Part shown: piece by piece, positions 17,545 through 25,745 of the stretch | Numbering within the stretch: the first letter of the stretch is position 1 | Layout of the letters: each line of letters starts with the position of its first letter | Assembly: GCA_965243805.1 (NCBI GenBank) | Contig: OZ251577.1 | Location: 2,790,001-2,854,000, forward strand | Direction of reading: 5' to 3' | DNA from: CATQHQ01 sp965243805 | GTDB lineage: Bacteria > Gemmatimonadota > Gemmatimonadetes > Longimicrobiales > Gaopeijiaceae | DNA length: 64,000 nt | Notes under the pieces: model-generated | The model's database searches: none | What the model was told of the DNA's origin: nothing | The model's input: the letters and a program-made list of their open reading frames with translations, nothing else | Position numbers and translations under genes: made by a program

Positions 17545-20500
17545 CCGTCACCTCCCGTCGCGGGCTGATCGTCGTAGCCCGGCCGGCCTCGGCCTTCCCG
17601 CACCGTCATGGGTTGCGTCATGGCGTTCACCGAGAGTCGGTAGTGCTGGACCTTCCTGACCTCGCGCCAATTGAAGCTTGCAGGGTCCTGGATGGGCTCC
17701 TGCAAGACGGGTTCGCTGGCGCAATGAGTCACAACATACAACCAATAGCAGTCCGGGCGGTCCTCGGCAACGCGGCGCTCGTTGGGAGTGAGCAGCACGT
17801 CGCTGGCGGCGCCGGCCAGTCCCTTGACCTCGATCAGGCGAAGTTCGCCCGACTTCAGGTCTAGGCTGGTCAGGTCGTAGCCCAGGTTCTGCTTGTGGAC
17901 GTCGGTGACTTGGCAGCCCCGCGCCTCCTCGTGCTCGGCGACCACGCGCATTGCGGTCATCTCCGTGTCCGGGTGGGGTTGCAGGCGGCGGACTTCCGGC
18001 GAGGCGCGCTCGGGGTGGGGCAGGATCAGCGCGCTGGCCAGCCGCTCCACGCCCTGGAGGGTGATCGCCCCCTGCCGCCGCAGTTCGTCGCGCCTGCGCT
18101 CGCGACGGTCCGACACCTCCTGGTGCCGCGCCACGGCCATGGCGAGCCTGCCAGCGGCGCCGGCCACGCCCTCCGCACGGTCCTCGTTCGCCCTGCCGAT
18201 CTCCTGGTCAGCCCGCTGCAGCACCTCGGTCAGCGACAGCTCGACGTGCTTCGCGACGCGCTGCACCTCGGCCGTCCGCTCCGCCCGCACCTTCTCCAGG
18301 AACGGCGACAGCCCGCGCTCGTGGAGCCAAGCCGTGGGCTCCTCGGTGCTCGCGACCGCCGGTAGCGCGCCCGAAGGTGGTGGGGCAGGGGTCAGGTCGC
18401 CCAGCATGTCCGGCTCACGCAGCCGAGGCGGCTTGTCGTCGTCCGTCAGCTCCACGGCGAAGAGCCGTTCGTGGACCGTGCGTCCCATGCCGTCCACCGC
18501 GCGGGCCCGGTAGAAGTCCAGCCGGGAGGGCGTTGCGTGATCCAGCGAGTGGAAGCAGGCACCGGTGGCGAAGGCGTCCCGGCCCAGGGCCAGTCCATGG
18601 CGGCGCAACGCCTCGAAGAGCGGGTGTCCGGGCGTGACCCACTCCAGGTTGTGCTTCGCGGCCGTATCGCGGTCGGTGGAGAGGGGAGGGTAGTGGGCGG
18701 CCAGTGCTGGCAACCGCCAGTCGGCCTCGCGCTCGCACCGTTTCAGTGCTGTCGGTGTCCGCCCGGGACGGAACGCATGAGGCAGGTCCCGCAGCCGCGT
18801 CAGCGCCAAGCCGGCGCGTTCGGCGCACGTCGCCATGAAGCGCGCAATCGTCTCGGGCACCACTCGCCGTTCCCTGGCGCGAGCCCGCCGCTCCACCAGC
18901 ATCTCCAGGTTCAGCTTCTTCGACGCCAAGCCCTCCAGCGCCGTCTGGCAGATCGCCCGGAAGCGGCCTTCGTCCACGTTGCGCAGAAGCCGCTCCTCCA
19001 AGTCGGCCTCGCCCATGCCGCCGGCGTAGTACTCCCGCAACACGCTCTCCACATGAGTGGCGGGCAGGACCTCGCCCACGACGTTGAAGACGGCGTCGTC
19101 GTCCAGCGCGTCGCGGATCTCCTGCAGCTTCTCGTGCAGCCGTTCCAGCACGCGTCCCTCGACGGTGTTGGCGGCCACGAAGTTGAAGATCAGGCAGTCC
19201 TTGCGCTGGCCGTAGCGGTGGATGCGGCCCATCCGCTGCTCCAGCCGGTTCGGGTTCCACGGAATGTCGTAGTTGAAGAGGATGTGGCAGCACTGAAGGT
19301 TGATCCCTTCGCCCGCGGCCTCGGTGGCCACCAGCACCTGGATGCCGCCCTCCCGAAACTGCTGTTCCGCGTGGAGGCGCGTGCCCGGCTCGTCCCGCGA
19401 ACCCGGCCTCATGCCACCGTGAATGCAGCCCACCGCGAACCCCCACTCGGCCAGCCGCTCCATCAGGTAGTTCAGCGTGTCCTTGAACTCGGTGAACACG
19501 AGTAGCCGCTGGTCCGGCCGGTCGAAGAAGCCCTCGTTGCGCATCAGGCTCTTCAGCTGGGCCAGCTTCGCCTCCGCCCCGGAACGCTCCACCTCCCGAG
19601 CTTGGACGGCCAGCCGGCGCAGCTCGCCGATCTCTTCCTGCACCAGCGACGGGTCGCCCGCCAACGTGACCGCTTCCAGCATCTTCTCCATGCGCTCGCG
19701 CTCGGCGTCCTCCATCTCTTCCAGCTCGTCGTGGGTGGGCAACGACGACGGTGCCGTGCGTGCCAACACCCGCGCCTCGGCCAAGCCGTCCTTCAGCCGT
19801 TTCGCGCGGTTCTCCAGCGACCGGCGCAGCGCATGGGTGCTGGACGCCAGCCGACGCTGATACAGCGACATCAGGAAGCCGACGGCACGGGCCCGGAGGT
19901 CGTCCCCCTGGGCGGCGGCACGCCGGCTCTGCCGCTTCACGAAGCGCGTGACGTCCCGGTACAGCTCGAACTCGGCCCCGTCAAGGGAGAAGCCCGCTGT
20001 GCGCGGAATGCGCTTGGTGAATACTGGCCGCGCAACCCAGCTCCCGTCGTCGTCGCGCTCTGGAAACTGGACCATCGCCTCCTTGGTGCGTCGCAGGTAG
20101 AACGGCGCCCGGCGCCGCTCCATCGCCTCGCGGATCGACTTGACGTCGGCGTAGACGTCCCGGTCCAGCAGCTGGAGGAAGAGGGTGAAGTTCTTCGGGT
20201 CGCCCTTGTGAGGTGTCGCGGTGAGCAGAAGCATGTGGGCCGACGTGTCCCGCAGGAGTTCGCCCAGCTTGTAGCGCAGGCTCTTGTGGCTCTCGTCGCG
20301 GGCCGACATGCGGTGCGCCTCGTCCACGATCACCAAGTCCCAGTGGACCTGCTTGAGGCCGGGCAGCACGTCGTCGCGCTTGGCCAAGTCCAGCGACGTG
20401 ACGACCTGGTTCTGCTCCATCCACTGGTTCACGCCGAACTGCTCGCGGATGTCGCTCCCTTTCAGCACCAGGAACTTCTCGTCGAACTTCTCTTTGAGTT

Positions 20501-21011
20501 CGCGTTGCCACTGGAACGACAGGTTGGCGGGGCACACCACCAGAACGCGCTCCACCAGCCCCCGCAGCTTGAGTTCGCGGATCAGCAGGCCGGCCATGAT
20601 CGTCTTGCCGGCGCCGGCGTCGTCGGCCAGCAGGAAGCGCACGCTGGGCAGCTTGAGAAGGTGCTCGTAGACGGCCTCCAGCTGGTGCGGCAGCGGGTCC
20701 ACGCGAGAGATCGAGAGCGCGAAGTACGGGTCGAACTCGTAGGCGATTCCCAGCGACCAGGCTTGGATGCCCAGACGCAGGAGGGCGGCGTCGCCGTCGT
20801 AGGAGAGGGCGGGGTCGGCGACGGTCAGCTGCCCCAAGTCGGCCTCGCCGAGCGCGACGCTTCGGAACCTTTCCGAGCGCGTTCCGACCAAGCCGGCCAT
20901 CCACATGCCGCCCCCCAGCGAGCGAACCGTCTCCACCCGCATCGGCTCGTCGAAGAGGGGGCCGGTGAGGACTTGGCCGGGATGGAGGGGTGGGGCGTCG
21001 GGGAACGGCAC
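17541..21011 (-). CDS. SNF2/RapA-like helicase with C-terminal DUF3883 domain (anti-phage associated)
   Basis: Superfamily 2 helicase of about 1156 residues. Motif I is LLADDAGAGKTIMAG (about 127-141), motif II VIVDEAHRMS (about 225-234), motif III LLLTATPHKG, motif V ATEAAGEGINLQ and motif VI EQRMGRIHRYGQ (about 585-596). The last 160 residues carry a DUF3883-type restriction-endonuclease-like fold (GYDLTSLD...LRLIEVKG, DCYWLYVVTH) that lacks obvious further catalytic decoration. I chose the GTG at 21011 (VPFPDAPPLHPGQ), 14 nt after the upstream stop; the frame is open to an ATG at 21125, which would overlap the previous gene by 100 bp. It resembles DISARM DrmD-like helicases and pairs with the DUF1156/DUF499 genes downstream. 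Confidence 0.88.
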   Translation of the reverse strand: MPFPDAPPLHPGQVLTGPLFDEPMRVETVRSLGGGMWMAGLVGTRSERFRSVALGEADLGQLTVADPALSYDGDAALLRLGIQAWSLGIAYEFDPYFALSISRVDPLPHQLEAVYEHLLKLPSVRFLLADDAGAGKTIMAGLLIRELKLRGLVERVLVVCPANLSFQWQRELKEKFDEKFLVLKGSDIREQFGVNQWMEQNQVVTSLDLAKRDDVLPGLKQVHWDLVIVDEAHRMSARDESHKSLRYKLGELLRDTSAHMLLLTATPHKGDPKNFTLFLQLLDRDVYADVKSIREAMERRRAPFYLRRTKEAMVQFPERDDDGSWVARPVFTKRIPRTAGFSLDGAEFELYRDVTRFVKRQSRRAAAQGDDLRARAVGFLMSLYQRRLASSTHALRRSLENRAKRLKDGLAEARVLARTAPSSLPTHDELEEMEDAERERMEKMLEAVTLAGDPSLVQEEIGELRRLAVQAREVERSGAEAKLAQLKSLMRNEGFFDRPDQRLLVFTEFKDTLNYLMERLAEWGFAVGCIHGGMRPGSRDEPGTRLHAEQQFREGGIQVLVATEAAGEGINLQCCHILFNYDIPWNPNRLEQRMGRIHRYGQRKDCLIFNFVAANTVEGRVLERLHEKLQEIRDALDDDAVFNVVGEVLPATHVESVLREYYAGGMGEADLEERLLRNVDEGRFRAICQTALEGLASKKLNLEMLVERRARARERRVVPETIARFMATCAERAGLALTRLRDLPHAFRPGRTPTALKRCEREADWRLPALAAHYPPLSTDRDTAAKHNLEWVTPGHPLFEALRRHGLALGRDAFATGACFHSLDHATPSRLDFYRARAVDGMGRTVHERLFAVELTDDDKPPRLREPDMLGDLTPAPPPSGALPAVASTEEPTAWLHERGLSPFLEKVRAERTAEVQRVAKHVELSLTEVLQRADQEIGRANEDRAEGVAGAAGRLAMAVARHQEVSDRRERRRDELRRQGAITLQGVERLASALILPHPERASPEVRRLQPHPDTEMTAMRVVAEHEEARGCQVTDVHKQNLGYDLTSLDLKSGELRLIEVKGLAGAASDVLLTPNERRVAEDRPDCYWLYVVTHCASEPVLQEPIQDPASFNWREVRKVQHYRLSVNAMTQPMTVREGRGRPGYDDQPATGGDG

Positions 21012-21025
21012 CGTCGGCTGACTGG

Positions 21026-21739
21026 CTACTCCGCCCCGGCATCCGGCGACGGCCCAGGAGCGCGGCCCATGTTCCGGGCTGGGTGCTCGATCCGGCCAGA
21101 GCCACCGAATGCCTTCAAGTGCCAACCAAGGAAGGATGTGCAGCCACGGTTCAGGTGCAACCCGACTTCCCAGTTCTTATGGTCGCGTGCACTGGGCATC
21201 TTGCGAACTTGGACACGCCCTCGATTGCCTTCGCCCAGGATGTGCCCGTCAATACCGTTGGTTCCGTTTCTGGTCCACTTCGACCCAAAGCACCTTGGCA
21301 TCTCCCGCCAAGCCACTCCCAGCCCCCTGGCGGGGTGATGGAGTACAGTGATGCACAGCACATCGCCAAGTCCGTTCCAGATCTGCTGTACCCTGCTTCC
21401 GTCTGCAGATGTCAAGTTGTCCCGGTTCGAGAACTCGTCACGCCCTACTGGAAACGTCAACTGAGTGTGGCTGCCCCACTTGCAAAGTGAAGTAGCCACC
21501 TTGTAGAGGTCATCGCCCGCCGCAATCAGCCCGTACTTCTCGTCGCGTCCTCCCGCGAAATGCCGGAAGTGCTTCTTGATCTGGATGGTTCCCAACTTGG
21601 GTGTGTCCTTGCTCCACGTTACGATGTCTTTCTCGCGGAGTCGCCCATCGTGCAACCTACGAACCAGCCAAGCCCCAAAATCACACGGAAGCCCAATCAC
21701 GATTCGTCCTGATTCCTCCGACCCGACTCGGCTCGCCAT
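21026..21739 (-). CDS. Unknown protein, first gene of the defence operon
   Basis: A 237-residue soluble protein that I do not recognise. It has no signal peptide, membrane segment, P-loop or obvious nuclease motif. Visible features are a basic first half (IQIKKHFRHFAGG, DEKYGLIAAGDDLYKVATSL), a WGSHTQLTFPVGRDEF segment and a cysteine-containing C-terminal half (GDVLCITVLHH, MPRCFGSKW). Codon use looks less G+C-biased than in the cox genes next door. It ends 14 nt before the helicase GTG and starts 28 nt after the last gene of the oxidase operon, so its position as operon leader is clear. It may be a system-specific adaptor or effector; nothing in the sequence decides this. Confidence 0.65.
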   Translation of the reverse strand: MASRVGSEESGRIVIGLPCDFGAWLVRRLHDGRLREKDIVTWSKDTPKLGTIQIKKHFRHFAGGRDEKYGLIAAGDDLYKVATSLCKWGSHTQLTFPVGRDEFSNRDNLTSADGSRVQQIWNGLGDVLCITVLHHPARGLGVAWREMPRCFGSKWTRNGTNGIDGHILGEGNRGRVQVRKMPSARDHKNWEVGLHLNRGCTSFLGWHLKAFGGSGRIEHPARNMGRAPGPSPDAGAE

Positions 21740-21767
21740 ATCACTTGTCCCAACGCACCAAGCTCCA

Positions 21768-22040
21768 TCAGCTCCCTTCGCCCTCTTCCGGCCGGCCGCC
21801 CTCCTCCGGCTGGCCCTCCTCCTCCCGTCCAGCCCGCTTCCGCAGCCACGCCCCCACCCCCGCCACCAACCCCAGCGGCAGCAGCGTCAGCAGCCCGGTG
21901 GTGGCCAGAAACGCGATCCGCGCCTCGTCGTCCCGGTCGAAGCACACCGGACAGGCGTGGAGCGTTTCCGGCCAGAACGCCAGCAGCATGACCGCCGCCG
22001 CGCCAGCGGTCGTCCACAGCGCCACACGCCCCGCCCCCAT
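21768..22040 (-). CDS. Small membrane protein with a CPVC motif, end of the oxidase operon
   Basis: A 90-residue protein with two membrane segments (ALWTTAGAAAVMLLAFW and FLATTGLLTLLPLGLVAGVG), a HACPVCF motif between them and a charged Glu/Gly tail. Its ATG overlaps the subunit III-like stop by 1 bp (TGATG), so it is translationally coupled to the oxidase genes. The Cys pair facing the periplasm or cytoplasm could bind metal or heme or serve in redox chemistry during oxidase assembly; this is inference. It has no recognised family name. Confidence 0.7.
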   Translation of the reverse strand: MGAGRVALWTTAGAAAVMLLAFWPETLHACPVCFDRDDEARIAFLATTGLLTLLPLGLVAGVGAWLRKRAGREEEGQPEEGGRPEEGEGS

Positions 22041-22639
22041 CACAGGTACACCTGGAAGTAGAGGAACGGCCACACCAGCACCACGAAGTACCAGAAGATC
22101 GCGACGGTGGAGAGCGCTTCCTTGCTGAGGCGTCCGGCGCGGAGCCGCGCCACGGCCCACCCCAGCGCGCAGATGGCGACTACGGCGTGGAGGGCGTGGG
22201 CGCCGATGATCGTATAGAAGAGGCTGCCGAAGGTGGACGAGGTGAGGGTGAGCCCCTCCGCCAGCAGCGCGATCCACTCGACCCCTTGAAGCGCCACGAA
22301 GGCCCCTCCCAGCAGCGTGGCAACCAGCAGGAGCCCGGCGACCCTGGGCCGGCCCTTCTCGTGCAGGCGGTGGGCGATCAACAGCACGATCCCGCTCAGG
22401 ACCAGGGCGCTGGTGTTGATCGCTGTGCGCTCGAAGGGGAGGCGGGGCTGGTTCGGCGGAGGCCAGACGGAGCCCGGTGCCCGTGCCTTCACGATCGCGT
22501 ACGCCGAGATGAACCCGGCGAAGAGCATGATCTCCACGAAGACGAAGAGGATCATCCCCAGCACGCCGTTGGACACCAGCTTGGCCGGCTTCCTCGGCCG
22601 AGGCCGGAACCGAAGGACTGTCGCGCGAGCTGCCGTCAA
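22040..22639 (-). CDS. Heme-copper oxidase subunit III family protein (second copy)
   Basis: A 199-residue protein with five predicted membrane helices matching the subunit III fold of cytochrome c/quinol oxidases (FVFVEIMLFAGFISAYAIVK, TIIGAHALHAVVAICALGW, IFWYFVVLVWPFLYFQVYL). The start is a TTG at 22639, supported by a strong AAGGAGG 6 nt upstream and by 54 nt of non-coding sequence before it. It is the second subunit III-type gene of this operon; the canonical one is at 23412-23981. It may stabilise the oxidase or replace subunit III under some condition. Whether both enter the same complex cannot be told from sequence. Confidence 0.85.
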   Translation of the reverse strand: MTAARATVLRFRPRPRKPAKLVSNGVLGMILFVFVEIMLFAGFISAYAIVKARAPGSVWPPPNQPRLPFERTAINTSALVLSGIVLLIAHRLHEKGRPRVAGLLLVATLLGGAFVALQGVEWIALLAEGLTLTSSTFGSLFYTIIGAHALHAVVAICALGWAVARLRAGRLSKEALSTVAIFWYFVVLVWPFLYFQVYL

Positions 22640-22693
22640 GCGGCCCTCCTTGCCCTCTGGGGACTCTCCCGGTGCTCGCGGCCCGCGACCCGC

Positions 22694-23407
22694 CTAGGCG
22701 CGACGCCGCTCCCGCAAGCCCTTCAACGTCTCGAAGACCAGCAGCCCGGCGCCGATCGACAGCATGATCGCCACCGCGTTGGTCCCTACGGCCACCAGTC
22801 CCACCACCGACCAGAACGCCACGTGGGTGAAGTTGTATCCACCCGGCAGCAGGCTGGCGTTGGACTTGGAGGAGGGGACCAAGCCTTCCTCGGAGCCCCT
22901 GCCCGTTGCGACGCCGTGACCCGCGTCCGCCTGGCCGTGATCTGCTCCAGCCGCCGCCTCGCCGTGCTCCGCCCCGGCCGCTTCGCCGTGGTCCGCGTCC
23001 TCCTCGTGGGCCACCTCGGGGATGCCCCGCGCCACCGCCGCCTGGGCCGCCACGTTCTCCCAGTTGGCACCGGAGTGGTTCTGCACGTCGGGCGCGATCC
23101 CGCCCCAGAAGAGCGCCAGCAGCAGCACCGACGCGGCCAGGAACCACTTGGCGATCGGGCGCTCGATGGAGAGGTGCATGAAGTGCTTGATCACCAGCCA
23201 CGCCTTCACCACTGCGATCCCGAAGGCGGTGATCAGCATGACGAAGGTGGAGACCCGGAGGCCCACCAAGGGCACTTGGGCCTCGCCCAGGCGGGGCGCG
23301 AGAACAGGTCCCATGATGCTGACGGCCAGCAGGACCAGCAGCGTCAGGTAGATACGGACGTAGTGGTTGGAGAGCCAGCCGGCGTTGTCGTCGGTGTGGG
23401 CGGCCAT
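22694..23407 (-). CDS. Cytochrome c oxidase subunit IV family protein with His/Glu-rich loop
   Basis: A 237-residue membrane protein: three N-terminal helices of the bacterial subunit IV (CoxD/caa3 IV) type (IYLTLLVLLAVSIMGPV, STFVMLITAFGIAVVKAWLV, WFLAASVLLLALFWGG), then a hydrophilic loop rich in His, Glu and Ala (HEEDADHGEAAGAEHGEA), then a fourth helix (WSVVGLVAVGTNAVAIML). The extra loop and helix make it longer than typical subunit IV (about 100 residues). The repeated HGEA/DHG motif could bind copper or zinc, which is speculative. It lies 4 nt after subunit III and is part of the oxidase operon. Confidence 0.82.
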   Translation of the reverse strand: MAAHTDDNAGWLSNHYVRIYLTLLVLLAVSIMGPVLAPRLGEAQVPLVGLRVSTFVMLITAFGIAVVKAWLVIKHFMHLSIERPIAKWFLAASVLLLALFWGGIAPDVQNHSGANWENVAAQAAVARGIPEVAHEEDADHGEAAGAEHGEAAAGADHGQADAGHGVATGRGSEEGLVPSSKSNASLLPGGYNFTHVAFWSVVGLVAVGTNAVAIMLSIGAGLLVFETLKGLRERRRA

Positions 23408-23411
23408 GGCG

Positions 23412-23981
23412 TTACTTGGCGATGTAGAGCAGCGGGAAGAGGAATATCCAGACGATGTCCACGAAGTGCCAGTAGATGCCGATCAGCTCCACCCGGTGGA
23501 GCTCCACGTTGCGCCTGGCGTCGCGGGCGACGAAGGCCATGATCACGGCTCCGGCGATCACGTGGAAGGCGTGGAGCCCCGCCGCCGAGTAGTAGAACGA
23601 CCAGAAGGTGTTGGAGGTGATCGTGTAGCCGTGGCTGATCTCGTACCACCACTCGTAGGTCTTCACGCCGAGGAAGGTGACGGCGCCGGCGATGGTGAAG
23701 TACAGGAACTTGGCTGCGGCCTTGCCGTCGCCCTTCTCTGCGGCTTGGTGCGCCAGCACAGCGGTCAGGCTCGACGACAGCAGCACGAAGGTGTTGAACG
23801 CCCCAATGTTCGCGTTGGTGTGGACGGCGGCGTCGGCCCACTCCGGGTGCCCCAGCCGGTGCATGATGTACGACGCCAGGAGACCGCCGAAGATCACCAC
23901 CTCCGACGCCAGCACCCACCAGACGGCCAGCTTGCCGGTGGCGATCCCGGTGGCGGCGCGGGTCGTTGCAATCGGTTTCAT
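23412..23981 (-). CDS. ctaE: Cytochrome c oxidase subunit III
   Basis: A 189-residue protein with five membrane helices typical of short bacterial subunit III (LAVWWVLASEVVIFGGLLAS, TFVLLSSSLTAVLAHQAAE, SFYYSAAGLHAFHVIAGAV, YWHFVDIVWIFLFPLLYI). The VWWVLASEVVIFGG and GIYWHFVDIVWI motifs are the family hallmarks. It starts 12 nt after the subunit I stop and lies 4 nt before the subunit IV gene. It stabilises the catalytic core and lipid binding of the aa3/caa3-type terminal oxidase in the inner membrane. Confidence 0.93.
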   Translation of the reverse strand: MKPIATTRAATGIATGKLAVWWVLASEVVIFGGLLASYIMHRLGHPEWADAAVHTNANIGAFNTFVLLSSSLTAVLAHQAAEKGDGKAAAKFLYFTIAGAVTFLGVKTYEWWYEISHGYTITSNTFWSFYYSAAGLHAFHVIAGAVIMAFVARDARRNVELHRVELIGIYWHFVDIVWIFLFPLLYIAK

Positions 23982-23993
23982 CAGGTGTCGGAC

Positions 23994-25727
23994 TCAGTTG
24001 GGGGCGTTCTGGGGCCAGTAGTCGTCCTTGCGATCCGGGACGCTGTACTCGTACGGCCCCCGGTAGACGACGGGCATCTCGTCGGGGTGCCAGTTGCCGT
24101 GGGGCGGGGGCGACTCGGTGGTCCACTCCAGGGAGTTGGCCTTCCACGGGTTGCGGGACGACTTCTTCCCGCTCCGCCACGACTTCCAGCAGTTGTAGAA
24201 GAAGACGAACTGGAAGGCGAGCATGATCAGCAGCGAGACGGTGGCGATCACCCGCATGTTCTGGAACCCGGGGCCCGCCAGCTCGGAGAAGTGCTCGTAG
24301 TTGTAGATGCGCCGGTGCTGGCCGCCCATCCCCAGCACGAAGAGGGGGATGAAGATGAGGTTGAAGGGGATGACGGTGCCCCAGAAGTGGATCTTGCCCA
24401 GGGTCTCGTTCATCATCTTCCCGAACATCTTGGGGAACCAGTAGGTGAACGCGGCGAAGGTCCCGATGATGGCGATGGGGAAGAAGGTGTAGTGGAAGTG
24501 GGCCAGGACGAAGTAGGTGTCGTGGAAGTAGATGTCCGCGCCCGCCGCGCCCAGGAAGATGCCCGTGACGCCGCCGATCAGGAACTCGGCCACGAACGCC
24601 AGCGCCCAGAGCATCGGCGTGGTGAGCGAGATCGAACCTCGCCAGAGGGTGGCGATGTAGATGAAGCAGAGCTCGGCGATCGGCACCGAGATCAGCAGCG
24701 TGGTGATCGTGAAGAGGTTGGCCATCCGGGGGTCGATCCCGGCGATGAACTGGTGGTGTGCCCAGACGAAGAAGCTGAGCACCCCCGTCGCCACCACCGT
24801 GAAGATCACCGTCCGGTAGGCGAAGAGCTTCTTGCGCGCGAAGGTGGTCATGATCTCCGCCACGACGCCCATCGCCGGGAGGAGCACCACGTACACCTCC
24901 GGGTGGCCGAAGAACCAGAAGAGGTGCTGCCAGAGCACCGGGTCGCCCCCCATCCCCGGGTTGAAGAAGCCCGTGCCCAGCGTCTGGTCGAAGAGGAGCA
25001 TGATCGCTCCCGCCAGCAGCGGGCCCACCGAGAGCATGAAGAGAATGCTGGCGATGACGATCATCCACACCACCACGGGCACGTCGAAGGCGCGCATTCC
25101 CGGTGCCCGGGAGTTCATGAGGGTGGTGATGAAGTTGATCCCGCCCAGGAGGAACGCCACGAACTCCAGCCCCACCCCCACAAGCCAGAGGGTGCTGCCC
25201 AGGGGGGTCAGGTTGTAGGTGCTGTCCGCCGAGAGGGGCGGGTAGGCGGTCCACGCGCCGGCGAAGCCGCCACCCTCCACGAAGAGCGACGCCAGGATGA
25301 CGATCGTGCTGACGAAGAAGACCTGGAACGACAGGCGGTTGATCTTGGGGAACACCATGTCGTCGGCGCCGACCATGAGCGGGATCAGGTAGTTCCCGAA
25401 GGCGGCCAGCAGGACGGGCATGGCCACCCAGAAGATCATGATCGTGCCGTGGTTGGTGACCAGCGCGTTGTATTCGCCCGGCGACACCATCCCGAAGCCC
25501 GGCACGTTGATGCCCGGGAAGGCCAGCTGCATCCGGAAGACGTACGCCATGAAGCCGCCGACCACAGCCATGAAGATGCCCGTGAACATGTACTGCATGG
25601 CGATGACCTTGTGGTCCGTGGACCAGAGGTACTTCAGCCAGCCTTCGGGGCCGTGATGGGCTTCGTGGGCTTCGTGGGCGTCCCCGCGGGGATCGTGAAC
25701 CGGGGCGGCGACGGCGGGTTGTGCCAT
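23994..25727 (-). CDS. ctaD: Cytochrome c oxidase subunit I
   Basis: Catalytic subunit of a heme-copper terminal oxidase, 577 residues, with about 12 membrane helices. Visible ligands are VTNHGTIMIFW (low-spin heme), HPEVYVVLLP (CuB histidine and cross-linked tyrosine, A-type), WAHHQFIAG (CuB HH pair) and YFVLAHFHYTFF (high-spin heme a3 and low-spin heme). It reduces O2 to water with proton pumping, using electrons from the CuA centre of subunit II. The C-terminal WRSGKKSSRNPWKANSLEW is typical of bacterial subunit I. It is located between ctaC and ctaE in the operon. Confidence 0.96.
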   Translation of the reverse strand: MAQPAVAAPVHDPRGDAHEAHEAHHGPEGWLKYLWSTDHKVIAMQYMFTGIFMAVVGGFMAYVFRMQLAFPGINVPGFGMVSPGEYNALVTNHGTIMIFWVAMPVLLAAFGNYLIPLMVGADDMVFPKINRLSFQVFFVSTIVILASLFVEGGGFAGAWTAYPPLSADSTYNLTPLGSTLWLVGVGLEFVAFLLGGINFITTLMNSRAPGMRAFDVPVVVWMIVIASILFMLSVGPLLAGAIMLLFDQTLGTGFFNPGMGGDPVLWQHLFWFFGHPEVYVVLLPAMGVVAEIMTTFARKKLFAYRTVIFTVVATGVLSFFVWAHHQFIAGIDPRMANLFTITTLLISVPIAELCFIYIATLWRGSISLTTPMLWALAFVAEFLIGGVTGIFLGAAGADIYFHDTYFVLAHFHYTFFPIAIIGTFAAFTYWFPKMFGKMMNETLGKIHFWGTVIPFNLIFIPLFVLGMGGQHRRIYNYEHFSELAGPGFQNMRVIATVSLLIMLAFQFVFFYNCWKSWRSGKKSSRNPWKANSLEWTTESPPPHGNWHPDEMPVVYRGPYEYSVPDRKDDYWPQNAPN

Positions 25728-25745
25728 GGTTCGGGTCCTCCGGGG

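Noticed and set aside
2572..21739. Integrated phage or transposon
   Set aside because: No integrase, transposase, structural phage gene, tRNA target or flanking inverted repeat was found; the edges show only short local repeats.
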